This document shows, one piece after another, positions 7,037 to 13,585 of a DNA stretch of 16,655 nt. The position numbers were made by a program, and so were the translations under genes. The stretch comes from Firmicutes bacterium UBA2598. GTDB lineage: Bacteria > Bacillota > PH28-bin88. Location of the stretch: positions 17,238 through 33,892 of the forward strand of contig DDKM01000087.1 in the NCBI GenBank assembly GCA_002339345.1, read 5' to 3'. The first letter of the stretch is position 1. Every line of letters begins with the position of its first letter. A model generated the notes under the pieces. That model was given only the letters and a program-made list of their open reading frames with translations. It was not told the DNA's origin and did not search any database.

Positions 7037-7819
7037 CTAATAAACCACTTCCCACAATCGCTGGGCCACCTCACCAGCCCTTTTTGCCAGGTAGGGTGCT
7101 ACCTCCCGGATCCGTTCATTTGTTAACCTGGTACTGGGCCCAATCATGGCCAGCACCGCCTTGGGCTCCCCGTGGACTCCAATAAAAATCGGCACACCCA
7201 CGGCATTGATGGTTTCTTCATATTCCTCCAACTCCACGGCATACCCGCGTTCCCTTACCATGGCCAAATCGGACAACAGGGCCTCCACCTCGGTAATGGT
7301 GTTGTCCATGTAGCGCTCCAGCCCATGGACGGCCAACTGGCGCACCTTTTCCTCAGGCAGATAGGCCAGGAACGCCTTACCGGTGGCGGTGCAGTGGAGG
7401 GGTATGCGACGTCCTTCCACCAGAAAGGCCCGGAGGGTGCGGGGGGATTCCTTGCCCAGGACGCAGACAGCTTCCCTGTCCCGCCGGATGAAGAGACTGG
7501 TGGTCTCCTCGGTGGCGGCTACCACTTCCTCCAGGATGGGCATGGCCCTCTGGAAATACTTCTCCAGGTGATTATATTGCAGCCAGGTATTAAGCAGTTC
7601 GGGCCCCACATGATAGCGTTTGGTCCGGCTGTTTTGACTTAAAAACCCTTCCACCATCATGGTTTTGACCAGGTGGTGAATGGTGCTGGAATTATAACCG
7701 AATTCCCGTTCCAGCTCGGTAATGCCCACCTCTTCCGGTGAATTGATAATATATTTGAGCATCTGCAAGCTTTTCTGGACCGATTTGATCAGACCCTGGT
7801 CGGTCTTGGGCTGGGCCAT
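7037..7819 (-). CDS. IclR-family transcriptional regulator
   Basis: DNA-binding regulator of 260 residues. An N-terminal winged helix-turn-helix covers about residues 10-70 (SVQKSLQMLKYI, then ITELEREFGYNSSTIHHLVKTM as the recognition helices). A C-terminal IclR effector domain runs from about 85 to 255, with the family motifs PLHCTATGKAFLA and AVGVPIF near 138-150 and 207-213. The ATG start has AGGGGTGA 7 bases upstream. IclR proteins bind small catabolic substrates and control adjacent operons. Its position just upstream of the codA-codB-hydroxylase genes, in the same orientation but behind its own terminator, suggests it controls that pathway and probably itself. Repressor or activator mode cannot be told. 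Confidence 0.93.
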   Translation of the reverse strand: MAQPKTDQGLIKSVQKSLQMLKYIINSPEEVGITELEREFGYNSSTIHHLVKTMMVEGFLSQNSRTKRYHVGPELLNTWLQYNHLEKYFQRAMPILEEVVAATEETTSLFIRRDREAVCVLGKESPRTLRAFLVEGRRIPLHCTATGKAFLAYLPEEKVRQLAVHGLERYMDNTITEVEALLSDLAMVRERGYAVELEEYEETINAVGVPIFIGVHGEPKAVLAMIGPSTRLTNERIREVAPYLAKRAGEVAQRLWEVVY

Positions 7820-7880
7820 GCTGTGATCACCCCTGCTACCATATGGACTTCAGCGGTTGGCAATTTATACGGCGTAATTG

Positions 7881-7903
7881 TACCACATCCGGCAGGCGTG
7901 GTA
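7881..7903. promoter_or_regulatory. Inverted repeat upstream of iclR, candidate operator
   Basis: TACCAC (7881-7886) and GTGGTA (7898-7903) are perfect inverted half-sites 11 bases apart, about 60-85 bases upstream of the iclR start codon. A possible -10 box TACAAT on the minus strand (7879-7884) overlaps the left half. The half-site matches the one in the codB promoter, although the spacing differs (11 versus 5), so a common regulator is only a suggestion. Confidence 0.35.
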
Positions 7904-7904
7904 T

Positions 7905-7918
7905 ACCCCTGAAGGGGT
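7905..7918. repeat. 14-base palindrome upstream of iclR
   Basis: ACCCCT-GA-AGGGGT is a near-perfect palindrome directly next to the TACCAC/GTGGTA repeat. A further inverted pair, CCAGGG/CCCTGG, follows at 7922-7943. Together they make a dense block of dyad symmetry between iclR and the possible plus-strand start at 7963. They may serve as regulator sites. Confidence 0.35.
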
Positions 7919-7962
7919 CACCAGGGGCAATGTGCACACCCTGGCACAGGAGGAAGGACTGA

Positions 7963-8232
7963 ATGACGGCAGTCGTACAGCGGCAGGAAAAATGGGAGGG
8001 AGAAGAGGGGCAGGCGGCCGTATTTCAAACAGTGCCGGTTTTCCTGGTCACCAATGGAGAAGGTTCAGGCCGAAGAGGAGCAACAGGCCGCAGACCACAC
8101 CAAGCCTGGCGTAATTGGGGTGCCGGCGGCGGGACTCCGGCAGGATTTCACAGAAAACGATATAGATCATGGCTCCGGCAGCCAGGGCCAGCAACAAGCC
8201 GATCCATCTGCGGGAGGATTCCAGCAGGATAA
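7963..8232 (+). pseudogene. Possible broken gene start with strong ribosome site
   Basis: An ATG at 7963 is preceded by a near-ideal AGGAGGAAGG site (AGGAGG at 7948-7953, 9 bases upstream). The first roughly 34 residues (MTAVVQRQEKWEGEEG, then QTVPVFLVTNGEG) look like real protein. After about 8050 the frame runs 180 bases antisense into the ZIP gene, and the predicted residues become Arg/Gly-rich, as expected of a shadow. The simplest reading is the 5' remnant of a gene whose 3' part was lost by rearrangement. A real short peptide is also possible. No family recognised. Confidence 0.25.
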
Positions 8233-8779
8233 AGCCCGCCAGGGTACCAAGGGGAGTGAACAGGCTAACCAAGAGATTCAGCCCCAGAATGCGCAAGGGA
8301 GATACGCCGGCCATCCGTAAAGGGGCGGCGGTGGCCATACCCTCGGGGATATTGTGCAGCCCGATGGAGAGGGCGATTATCCAACCCAACTGGCTGGTGG
8401 CGGCATAGCCCACGGCGATGGCCATCCCCTCCGGCAGGTCATGGAGGGCAATGCCGGTGGCGATGAGGTAGCCCATGGCCGCCAGGTACCGGGCATCCCG
8501 CACCGCTGGTGAGGTGGGAGCCCGGCCGGCCAGCAGGAGGGCCAGGCAAAACAACAGCACAAAACCCGATACCAGTCCGGTCACCGTGGCGCCAAAACCG
8601 CCATACTTCCAGGCGGCAGGCAGGAGATCCATACCGGTGACACCGGCCATAATCCCGCCCGCCACCCCGAGGACAAGGGCCAGGGTTCTCTCTGTGGGCC
8701 GGCCGGCGGCCAGTGCCATGATTCCTCCCAGTACCGTGGCCCCCCCGGCAAGCAGACTATAGGCCAGCACCAGCGCCAA
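8048..8779 (-). CDS. ZIP-family divalent metal transporter
   Basis: Inner-membrane ZIP-type transporter (GufA-like branch, 243 residues) that imports divalent cations such as zinc, iron or manganese. About eight membrane segments are visible. The metal-binding motifs of the fourth and fifth are intact: HDLPEG at 113-118 and HNIPEG at 142-147, with a further acidic residue E211 after the seventh. The start is TTG at 8779 with GGGAGG only 3 bases upstream. A GTG four codons later (8767-8765 region) has a more usual spacing and could be the true start. The loop between segments 3 and 4 is short and lacks a His-rich stretch. It lies downstream of sua5 in the same orientation, a pairing familiar in Clostridia. 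Which metal is carried cannot be told from sequence. Confidence 0.88.
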   Translation of the reverse strand: MALVLAYSLLAGGATVLGGIMALAAGRPTERTLALVLGVAGGIMAGVTGMDLLPAAWKYGGFGATVTGLVSGFVLLFCLALLLAGRAPTSPAVRDARYLAAMGYLIATGIALHDLPEGMAIAVGYAATSQLGWIIALSIGLHNIPEGMATAAPLRMAGVSPLRILGLNLLVSLFTPLGTLAGFILLESSRRWIGLLLALAAGAMIYIVFCEILPESRRRHPNYARLGVVCGLLLLFGLNLLHW

Positions 8780-8996
8780 CGGCCTCCCACCCTTCCCGGT
8801 GCGGGCAAAACCCCGCGCACCACCACTAGCTGCCAGGATGATGGTTCACATCCCGCTAAAGCTAATTTATGCCAGTGATGGAAGAGGCATGCTTGTGGGC
8901 TACAGAAACCCAACCGCGATCAGGATTGCAAGGGGTGGGATAAAGGTCTATGGTCTCTAGGATTCCGGCAACCTGTGGAGCTGCGAACGGCAGCTC
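8780..8996. other. 217-base gap between ZIP and sua5 genes
   Basis: The gap contains no gene-like reading frame. It has the hairpin after sua5 (8977-8997) and an imperfect GC hairpin near 8798-8822 (GGTGCG and CGCACC with a bulge) shortly before the ZIP ribosome site. No clear promoter or known metal riboswitch pattern was recognised. Confidence 0.4.
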
Positions 8997-8997
8997 C
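8977..8997 (-). terminator. Stem-loop directly after sua5 stop codon
   Basis: GGAGCTGC (8977-8984) and GCAGCTCC (8990-8997) form a perfect 8-bp stem with a 5-base loop. The stem begins within the TAG stop of sua5. No T-run follows on the minus strand, so it may act as a weak terminator or 3'-end stabiliser rather than a full intrinsic terminator. Confidence 0.4.
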
Positions 8998-10058
8998 TAT
9001 TCCGCTACCCGCCCCGCCGCCGCCCGGTGTAAGCGGTTCATGATGGCCACACCCAATCCCCTTTCCGGGAAGGTTTCCGCCAACACCACATCCACCTGCC
9101 GGTGATCACAGGACCGCAGTGCGCCGTACAGGTTCTGGGCGATGGCCCCCAGGTCCTCCCGGGAGCCCACGATGGCCAGGTGGTCCGGTTCATCGGGCAG
9201 CGACAGGTAGCCACCCAGGTTTTCCACCGAGGCCAAAAGACCTACCCGCTTTCCCTCCCGGTGCCAGCGCCGGATTAACCGCCCGGCGGTGGCCACCATT
9301 TCCCCATTCCCGCCCATGAGCAGGTAAACGTCCGCTTCCGGAGCATAGTGGGTATATTTCATCCCCGGCGACCGGGGGGGATTTTCCGGGATGCCTGCCC
9401 GGGCAGCCGGGTGATAGAGTGTCTCGCCGATGACCTCCGCCAGGTCCTCCCTGGTGACCCCACCCGGCCGGAGGATTAGCGGCACAGGAGCGGTCATGTC
9501 CAACACCGTGGATTCCACGCCAATGGCGGCATTTCCGCCGTCCAGCACCATGTCAATCCGCCCCGCCAGATCGGCGAGGACGTGGGCGGCGGCGGTGGGG
9601 CTGGGCTTACCGGACCGGTTGGCGCTGGGGGCGGCCACCGGCACCCCGGCAGCAGCGATCAGAGCCAGGGCCACCGGGTGGTCCGGCATGCGCAGGGCAA
9701 CGGTATCTAGCCCCGCTGTGACTACTGCCGGGATATGGCCAAAAGCGGGTAAAACCAGGGTAAGGGGGCCTGGCCAGAAAGCTTCCATCAGGCGCAGGGC
9801 AGGTTCCGGTACTGTCCGCGCCAGTTCGCCGGCCTGGGAAAGGGAGGCCACATGCACGATCAGGGGGTTGTCCGCCGGCCGCTCCTTGACGGAAAATATC
9901 CTGGCCACCGCCGCCTGGTCCAGGGCGTTGGCCCCCAGGCCATAAACCGTTTCCGTGGGAAAGGCCACCAGGCCACCCCTTTGCAAAATCCCGGCAGCCT
10001 CGGCGATGACGGCGGGTTCCGGGTGGTCGGGATGTACCTTATAATGCAAGGTGTTCAT
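8997..10058 (-). CDS. sua5: L-threonylcarbamoyladenylate synthase, Sua5 type
   Basis: Cytoplasmic enzyme that makes threonylcarbamoyl-AMP from threonine, bicarbonate and ATP, the first step of the universal tRNA modification t6A37. At 353 residues it is the long Sua5 form. The YrdC-like catalytic domain covers about residues 10-210, with PTETVYGLG at 34-42, KERPADNPL at 58-66, SAN at 145-147 and the ESTV motif at 182-185. A linker with SPGMKYTHYAP (230-240) leads to the Sua5 C-terminal domain (about 240-345), which has a Rossmann-like fold in known structures. The ATG start has only a poor ribosome site (a G-run about 13 bases upstream). Its 5' end is 29 bases from the divergent gene at 10088, leaving little room for two promoters. 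Function is well supported. Confidence 0.95.
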   Translation of the reverse strand: MNTLHYKVHPDHPEPAVIAEAAGILQRGGLVAFPTETVYGLGANALDQAAVARIFSVKERPADNPLIVHVASLSQAGELARTVPEPALRLMEAFWPGPLTLVLPAFGHIPAVVTAGLDTVALRMPDHPVALALIAAAGVPVAAPSANRSGKPSPTAAAHVLADLAGRIDMVLDGGNAAIGVESTVLDMTAPVPLILRPGGVTREDLAEVIGETLYHPAARAGIPENPPRSPGMKYTHYAPEADVYLLMGGNGEMVATAGRLIRRWHREGKRVGLLASVENLGGYLSLPDEPDHLAIVGSREDLGAIAQNLYGALRSCDHRQVDVVLAETFPERGLGVAIMNRLHRAAAGRVAE

Positions 10059-10087
10059 AATCTCATGACACCCCCCATAGTCTTTTA

Positions 10088-10468
10088 GTGAATAAGTTGC
10101 CGCAACAACATCAATTCCTTCATAGTATCACTGAAATTCCGGCTAAAAACAAGCCCATCTTGGCCAATGGCAGGATTGATCAGCCCTTTAATCAGGGAAA
10201 ACTCTGGGGGAACAGGGAAAACTGGACCCGGCGGGGGTGGATGGGACCGGTGCGGGAAGGGGATTATACCGATATCAAAATTCATGTGGTGGAAAACGAC
10301 CGGCAGAAACTGGTGCACTTGCTGGGGGCCTTGCGGGCCGGCGGCAGGAGCATCATTGACGGGAGTGTGGCCATACCGGTGGAGATAATCCGCGGCACCA
10401 TGGTGGAATACGAAAACATGGCTGTGGTGGTGGTTTCCGGCTGCAAAAGAAAAATCCCGGCACCCTGA
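10088..10468 (+). CDS. Hypothetical protein, only confident plus-strand gene
   Basis: A 126-residue protein of unrecognised family. The composition is protein-like: a basic, polar N-terminal half (about 1-57), then an alternating hydrophobic pattern at 60-120 (DYTDIKIHVVEND, LVHLLGALRAGG, AVVVVSG) suggesting a small a/b domain of soluble type. No signal peptide or membrane segment is seen. The reverse-strand frame over the same bases is His/Pro-rich and implausible. The start is a GTG at 10088 with no visible ribosome site, and the frame is closed upstream at 10058-10060. An ATG at 10241 (residue 52) is the only later ATG, so the start is uncertain and a 5' truncation is possible. Its TGA lies inside a perfect 12-bp hairpin. 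Divergent from sua5 and convergent with mrpG. Confidence 0.6.
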   Translation: MNKLPQQHQFLHSITEIPAKNKPILANGRIDQPFNQGKLWGNRENWTRRGWMGPVREGDYTDIKIHVVENDRQKLVHLLGALRAGGRSIIDGSVAIPVEIIRGTMVEYENMAVVVVSGCKRKIPAP

Positions 10469-10490
10469 CCGGACCACACCGGTCAGGGTG
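10461..10490. repeat. Perfect 12-bp hairpin over a stop codon
   Basis: CACCCTGACCGG (10461-10472) and CCGGTCAGGGTG (10479-10490) pair perfectly around ACCACA. The TGA stop of the plus-strand gene is within the left arm. No T-run follows, so it is not a normal intrinsic terminator. It could block 3' exonucleases or be part of a small mobile repeat together with the next hairpin. Confidence 0.6.
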
Positions 10491-10498
10491 CACGAGGA

Positions 10499-10520
10499 CT
10501 CCCGCCTCTACAGGCGGGAG
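10499..10520. repeat. IS200/IS605-like palindrome, copy 2
   Basis: CTCCCGCCT (10499-10507) and AGGCGGGAG (10512-10520) form a perfect 9-bp stem with loop CTAC, followed by AGGCTTCACT. The core GACnCCCGCnTCTAnAG matches the hairpin at 6961-6981. Such palindromes are common at ends of IS200/IS605-type elements and their non-autonomous derivatives. No transposase gene accompanies it. Confidence 0.4.
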
Positions 10521-10583
10521 AGGCTTCACTATAGCAGTCCTGGCAAACCCTCAGCAATGGTGGTTTGACACCAGCACCATGGG

Positions 10584-10623
10584 AAAAAAGCTATCCGGAC
10601 CCATTGTCGGCCGGATAGCTTTT
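10584..10623. terminator. Bidirectional intrinsic terminator
   Basis: AAAAGCTATCCGG (10586-10598) and CCGGATAGCTTTT (10611-10623) form a 13-bp stem around a 12-base loop. A run of six A precedes it on the plus strand, which gives TTTTTT after the stem on the minus strand. The plus strand has TTTT within the stem end. It ends the mrp operon, 11 bases after the mrpG stop, and can also stop plus-strand transcription from the gene at 10088. Confidence 0.88.
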
Positions 10624-10634
10624 GTGTGTTGTGA

Positions 10635-11027
10635 TTATTTGCCTTGGGTTTTCGCCTTGGGTTTGTCTTGCTTCCCGCCGGGACCCCCCTTGATCTTGCC
10701 CTTCATCTCATCCATAATGGTGCCTTCCCACATTGGTACCCTGGTCATATAGGCGGCACGGCTCATCATGTGGGAGGCCACGGGGGAGGTCAGGAAGATA
10801 AAGAGGGTGATCAGCAACAGCTTGGTGTGCAGGTGACCCTGGGACAGGGAGAAGTAAGCCAGGGCCGCCAGGCCGCAAAAGGTCACCCCCAGGGTGGAAG
10901 CCTTGCCGGCCGCATGCATGCGGCCGTAAAAGTCCGGCATCCGGACCACACCCAGGGATCCGGCCATCAGGAAGATAATACCCAAAATGATCAGGATGCT
11001 AGTTGTTATCTCGATCAATGATAACAC
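10635..11027 (-). CDS. mrpG: Mrp antiporter subunit MrpG
   Basis: Small membrane subunit (130 residues) of the Mrp Na+/H+ antiporter complex, MnhG/PhaG family. It has three hydrophobic segments at about 6-28, 42-62 and 67-90. The family signature MPDFYGRMHAAGKASTLG is at 30-47. A Lys/Gly-rich hydrophilic tail (about 108-130) is probably cytoplasmic. The open frame begins with GTG at 11027, overlapping mrpF by 29 bases. However, a TTG at 11018 (codon 4) has AAAGGG 8 bases upstream and is the more likely start. Last gene of the operon, followed by a strong terminator. MrpG is needed for assembly or function of the full complex in known Mrp systems. Confidence 0.93.
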   Translation of the reverse strand: MLSLIEITTSILIILGIIFLMAGSLGVVRMPDFYGRMHAAGKASTLGVTFCGLAALAYFSLSQGHLHTKLLLITLFIFLTSPVASHMMSRAAYMTRVPMWEGTIMDEMKGKIKGGPGGKQDKPKAKTQGK

Positions 11028-11283
11028 CCTTTGCTATGAATTTGGCCAGGGCGGTGGTGCCCAAAAAACCGAGGATGGCCAGCACCAGGACCACTTCAAA
11101 ATACAGTTCACTGCGCAGCCGGATGGCCATAAGGAGGATGATGCCTAAAAAGTTGGTGGTAATGGTGTCCAGGGCCAAGGCCCGGTCCGGCACGCTGGGC
11201 CCCTTCATGACCCTGTAAAAACACAGTACCACGGCGATGGAAAGGGCAATCAGACCAACATCCACAACCATGTCCAGCATCAT
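10999..11283 (-). CDS. mrpF: Mrp antiporter subunit MrpF
   Basis: Small membrane subunit of 94 residues, MnhF/PhaF family, with three hydrophobic segments (about 4-24, 36-56 and 62-82). The conserved GPSVPDRALALD (28-39), whose Asp is characteristic of the family, is intact. The ATG start at 11283 overlaps the mrpE stop in an ATGA arrangement, with GGGAGGTG about 6 bases upstream. Length is typical. Confidence 0.94.
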   Translation of the reverse strand: MMLDMVVDVGLIALSIAVVLCFYRVMKGPSVPDRALALDTITTNFLGIILLMAIRLRSELYFEVVLVLAILGFLGTTALAKFIAKGVIIDRDNN

Positions 11284-11756
11284 TCAAACACCTCCCGGAT
11301 GCGCCGTTCAAAGGTTTCCTTGATGCTCTCCTTGACTTCCTCCGGATGGGAGATATCCAGTATATGGATGAACAGTTGCTTGCGGTCGGGGGCTACGTCC
11401 AGGGAAATGGTGCCCGGAGTCAGGGTAATCAAGTTGGCCAGCAGGGTTATACCCCAGTCGGTTTTCACGTCCAACGGTAGGGCAATGATACCGGAGCGTG
11501 CCCGAATGGTGGGACTAAACACGATACGCAGCACCTGCAGGTTGGCCTTGACCAGTTCCACCAGGAAAACAGCGAACAACACCAGGGCGCCGCCCACCCT
11601 CCTGGTGACAATTTCCCCGGGGTTGACCTGGCGGAAGATCAGCAATCCCGCCGCACCAAGCAGATAACCCCAGACCAGGTTGACCAGGTTGATCTCTCCC
11701 TTTAACAGCGCCCAAACCAGTGCCACCAGCACATTGAAGACAGCCAGGTACAGCAT
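11280..11756 (-). CDS. mrpE: Mrp antiporter subunit MrpE
   Basis: Membrane subunit of 158 residues, MnhE/PhaE family. Hydrophobic segments lie at about 1-20, 24-42 and 54-75, followed by a soluble C-terminal domain containing LITLTPGTISLDV near 108-120, the family signature. The ATG start has AAAGGAGTG about 6 bases upstream, and that site overlaps the mrpD stop (12-base gap). MrpE is the subunit least essential for antiport in some bacteria, but here it is complete. Confidence 0.94.
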   Translation of the reverse strand: MLYLAVFNVLVALVWALLKGEINLVNLVWGYLLGAAGLLIFRQVNPGEIVTRRVGGALVLFAVFLVELVKANLQVLRIVFSPTIRARSGIIALPLDVKTDWGITLLANLITLTPGTISLDVAPDRKQLFIHILDISHPEEVKESIKETFERRIREVFE

Positions 11757-11768
11757 AGTGTCACTCCT

Positions 11769-13250
11769 TTACAGTACAGCCTGGATATAGGCCTGCGGGT
11801 CCAGCAGTTGCTCGGCGGAGGCGGTGGCCACCCCCATGATCCATTCCGCATTCAGACCGAAGAATACGCTCAAGACAACCAGGATGGCTACCGGCGGTAC
11901 CAGGCTCAGGTAGCCCAGGCCCTGCACCGGCGGGTGTTCTTTATTGGTAACCCCCCAGAAAACAAACCGGAAAATCTTCATCATGGAAAAGAGGGTCAGG
12001 AAACTGACCAGGATGGCCACAAACACGATACCGTAACGTCCCTGTTGCAGGCCAGCCTGCATGAGGGCGAACTTGCTGAAGAAACCGCTCAGGGGCGGGG
12101 CGCCGGCCAGGGACAGGCCTGCTGCCAGGAACAGCCAGGCAATCACCGGGTGGGTTTTCATCAGGCCACCCAGTTTATACAGGTCGGTGGTGCCGGTCAC
12201 CTTTTCCGTCAGGCCGGCCACCAGGAACAGGCAGGACTTGACAATAATATGGTGGACGATGTAGAAAACGGCGCCGGCTATGGCCAGGGGGGAATACAGG
12301 CCCAGGCCCATCACCATGTAGCCCACCTGGCTGATGATGTGGTAGGACAGAATGCGCTTGAAGTCGTTCTGGGACAGGGCGCCCAAAACGCCCAGGAGCA
12401 TGGTGAAGCCGGACATGTACAGGATAATATTGTGGGTATAGCTGGTATCATAGGTAAAGATTAAGGTAAAGATCCGGATGGAGGCGTAAATGCCCACCTT
12501 GGTCAACAGGCCCCCGAAAAAGGCGGCGATGGCGGACGGGGCTACGAAGTAAGACCGCGGCAGCCAGAAGTACAGGGGGAAGAGGGAGCCCTTCAGGCCG
12601 AAGACCACCAAAAACACCATGGACACCGCCGTGAGCAGCCCCTTTTCCGGCGCTTGGCTGACCTTGACGGCAATATCCGCCATGTTCAGGGTACCGGTAA
12701 TGCTGTACAGTACCGCCACCGCCAGCAGGAAGAATACCGAGGAAAACATGTTGATGATCATGTATTTGAGGGACTCCCGCAGCTGGGCAGCCTGCCCGCC
12801 CAGGACCAGCAGGATATAGGAGGCGATGAGCAGGATTTCGAAAAAGACGAACAGGTTGAAGATATCGCCGGTCAAAAAGGCGCCGTTGATGCCCATCACC
12901 TGAATCTGGTAGAAGGCGTAATAGAAGTGCCTTTCCTTACCTGCATCGATGGTGCCAAAGGAGAAGAACAGGCACGCCAGGGAAACCAGACTGGAAAGGG
13001 AAATCATGATCCCGGCGAACAGGTCCGCCACCATCACAATGGCGAAGGGAGCGGGGAAATGGCCCACCCGCAGGGTCAGTATCCCCTGCTGCTGGACGGC
13101 ATACACAATATACAAGGACAGGGCCATTACCGCCAGGGCGCTGATGGCTGCCAGCACCCTTTGCACCTTCACCTGCCGGTAGAAGAACAGCAGGATAATG
13201 CCGGTGATCATGGGTACAATTACAGGTAGGACGATCAGGTTAGTGTTCAT
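11769..13250 (-). CDS. mrpD: Mrp antiporter subunit MrpD (NuoM/N-like)
   Basis: Antiporter-like membrane subunit of 493 residues, related to NuoL/M/N of complex I, with about 14 membrane segments. Residues of the proton path match Bacillus MrpD: E138 in FVFFEIL, K220 in GLKGSLFP and K251 in LLTKVGIYAS. The conserved HH pair and Lys of the later half-channel are in FYIVHHIIVKSCLFLVAG. The ATG start at 13250 overlaps mrpC by 11 bases and has GAGGGG about 9 bases upstream. It works with MrpA in the proton/cation exchange unit at the cytoplasmic membrane. Confidence 0.96.
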   Translation of the reverse strand: MNTNLIVLPVIVPMITGIILLFFYRQVKVQRVLAAISALAVMALSLYIVYAVQQQGILTLRVGHFPAPFAIVMVADLFAGIMISLSSLVSLACLFFSFGTIDAGKERHFYYAFYQIQVMGINGAFLTGDIFNLFVFFEILLIASYILLVLGGQAAQLRESLKYMIINMFSSVFFLLAVAVLYSITGTLNMADIAVKVSQAPEKGLLTAVSMVFLVVFGLKGSLFPLYFWLPRSYFVAPSAIAAFFGGLLTKVGIYASIRIFTLIFTYDTSYTHNIILYMSGFTMLLGVLGALSQNDFKRILSYHIISQVGYMVMGLGLYSPLAIAGAVFYIVHHIIVKSCLFLVAGLTEKVTGTTDLYKLGGLMKTHPVIAWLFLAAGLSLAGAPPLSGFFSKFALMQAGLQQGRYGIVFVAILVSFLTLFSMMKIFRFVFWGVTNKEHPPVQGLGYLSLVPPVAILVVLSVFFGLNAEWIMGVATASAEQLLDPQAYIQAVL

Positions 13251-13584
13251 CTTCCACGCCCCTCAATTCACTTAAGTCATCACTGCCCAGTTCCTGGTAG
13301 CCGCGATAGGCCATCACCAGCAAAAAAGCGGTTACGCCGAAGGCAATGACGATGGCTGTCAAGATCAGCGCCTGGGGAATGGGGTCCACCACAGCCAGGT
13401 TCTTGTCCCCTGTTACAAAGGGAGGGGCTCCGCGTTTCAAAAGACCTGCATTGATTAGCATCAGGTTTGCGGCATGGGAAATCAGTACGGTACCAAGAAC
13501 CACCCGCAGCATGCTGCGCGCCAGCATCAGGTAGATGGACACCGCGAACATGATGCCGATAACCAAAGACATCAAAAGTTCCAT
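13240..13584 (-). CDS. mrpC: Mrp antiporter subunit MrpC (NuoK-like)
   Basis: Membrane subunit of 114 residues related to NuoK, with three hydrophobic segments (about 5-22, 27-48 and 70-92). The family motif DPIPQALILTAIVI is at 67-80. An acidic C-terminal tail (about 98-114) is predicted soluble. The ATG start lies 1 base after the mrpB stop, with AGGAGA 7 bases upstream. Length matches the family. Confidence 0.95.
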   Translation of the reverse strand: MELLMSLVIGIMFAVSIYLMLARSMLRVVLGTVLISHAANLMLINAGLLKRGAPPFVTGDKNLAVVDPIPQALILTAIVIAFGVTAFLLVMAYRGYQELGSDDLSELRGVEDEH

Positions 13585-13585
13585 G

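Noticed and set aside
8780..8996. Metal riboswitch (Mn or NiCo type) before the ZIP gene
   Set aside because: A GC hairpin is present, but the conserved loop sequences of known metal riboswitches are not seen.
10085..10477. 130-codon minus-strand frame opposite the plus-strand gene at 10088
   Set aside because: His/Pro-rich composition typical of an antisense shadow; the plus-strand translation has a far more protein-like pattern.
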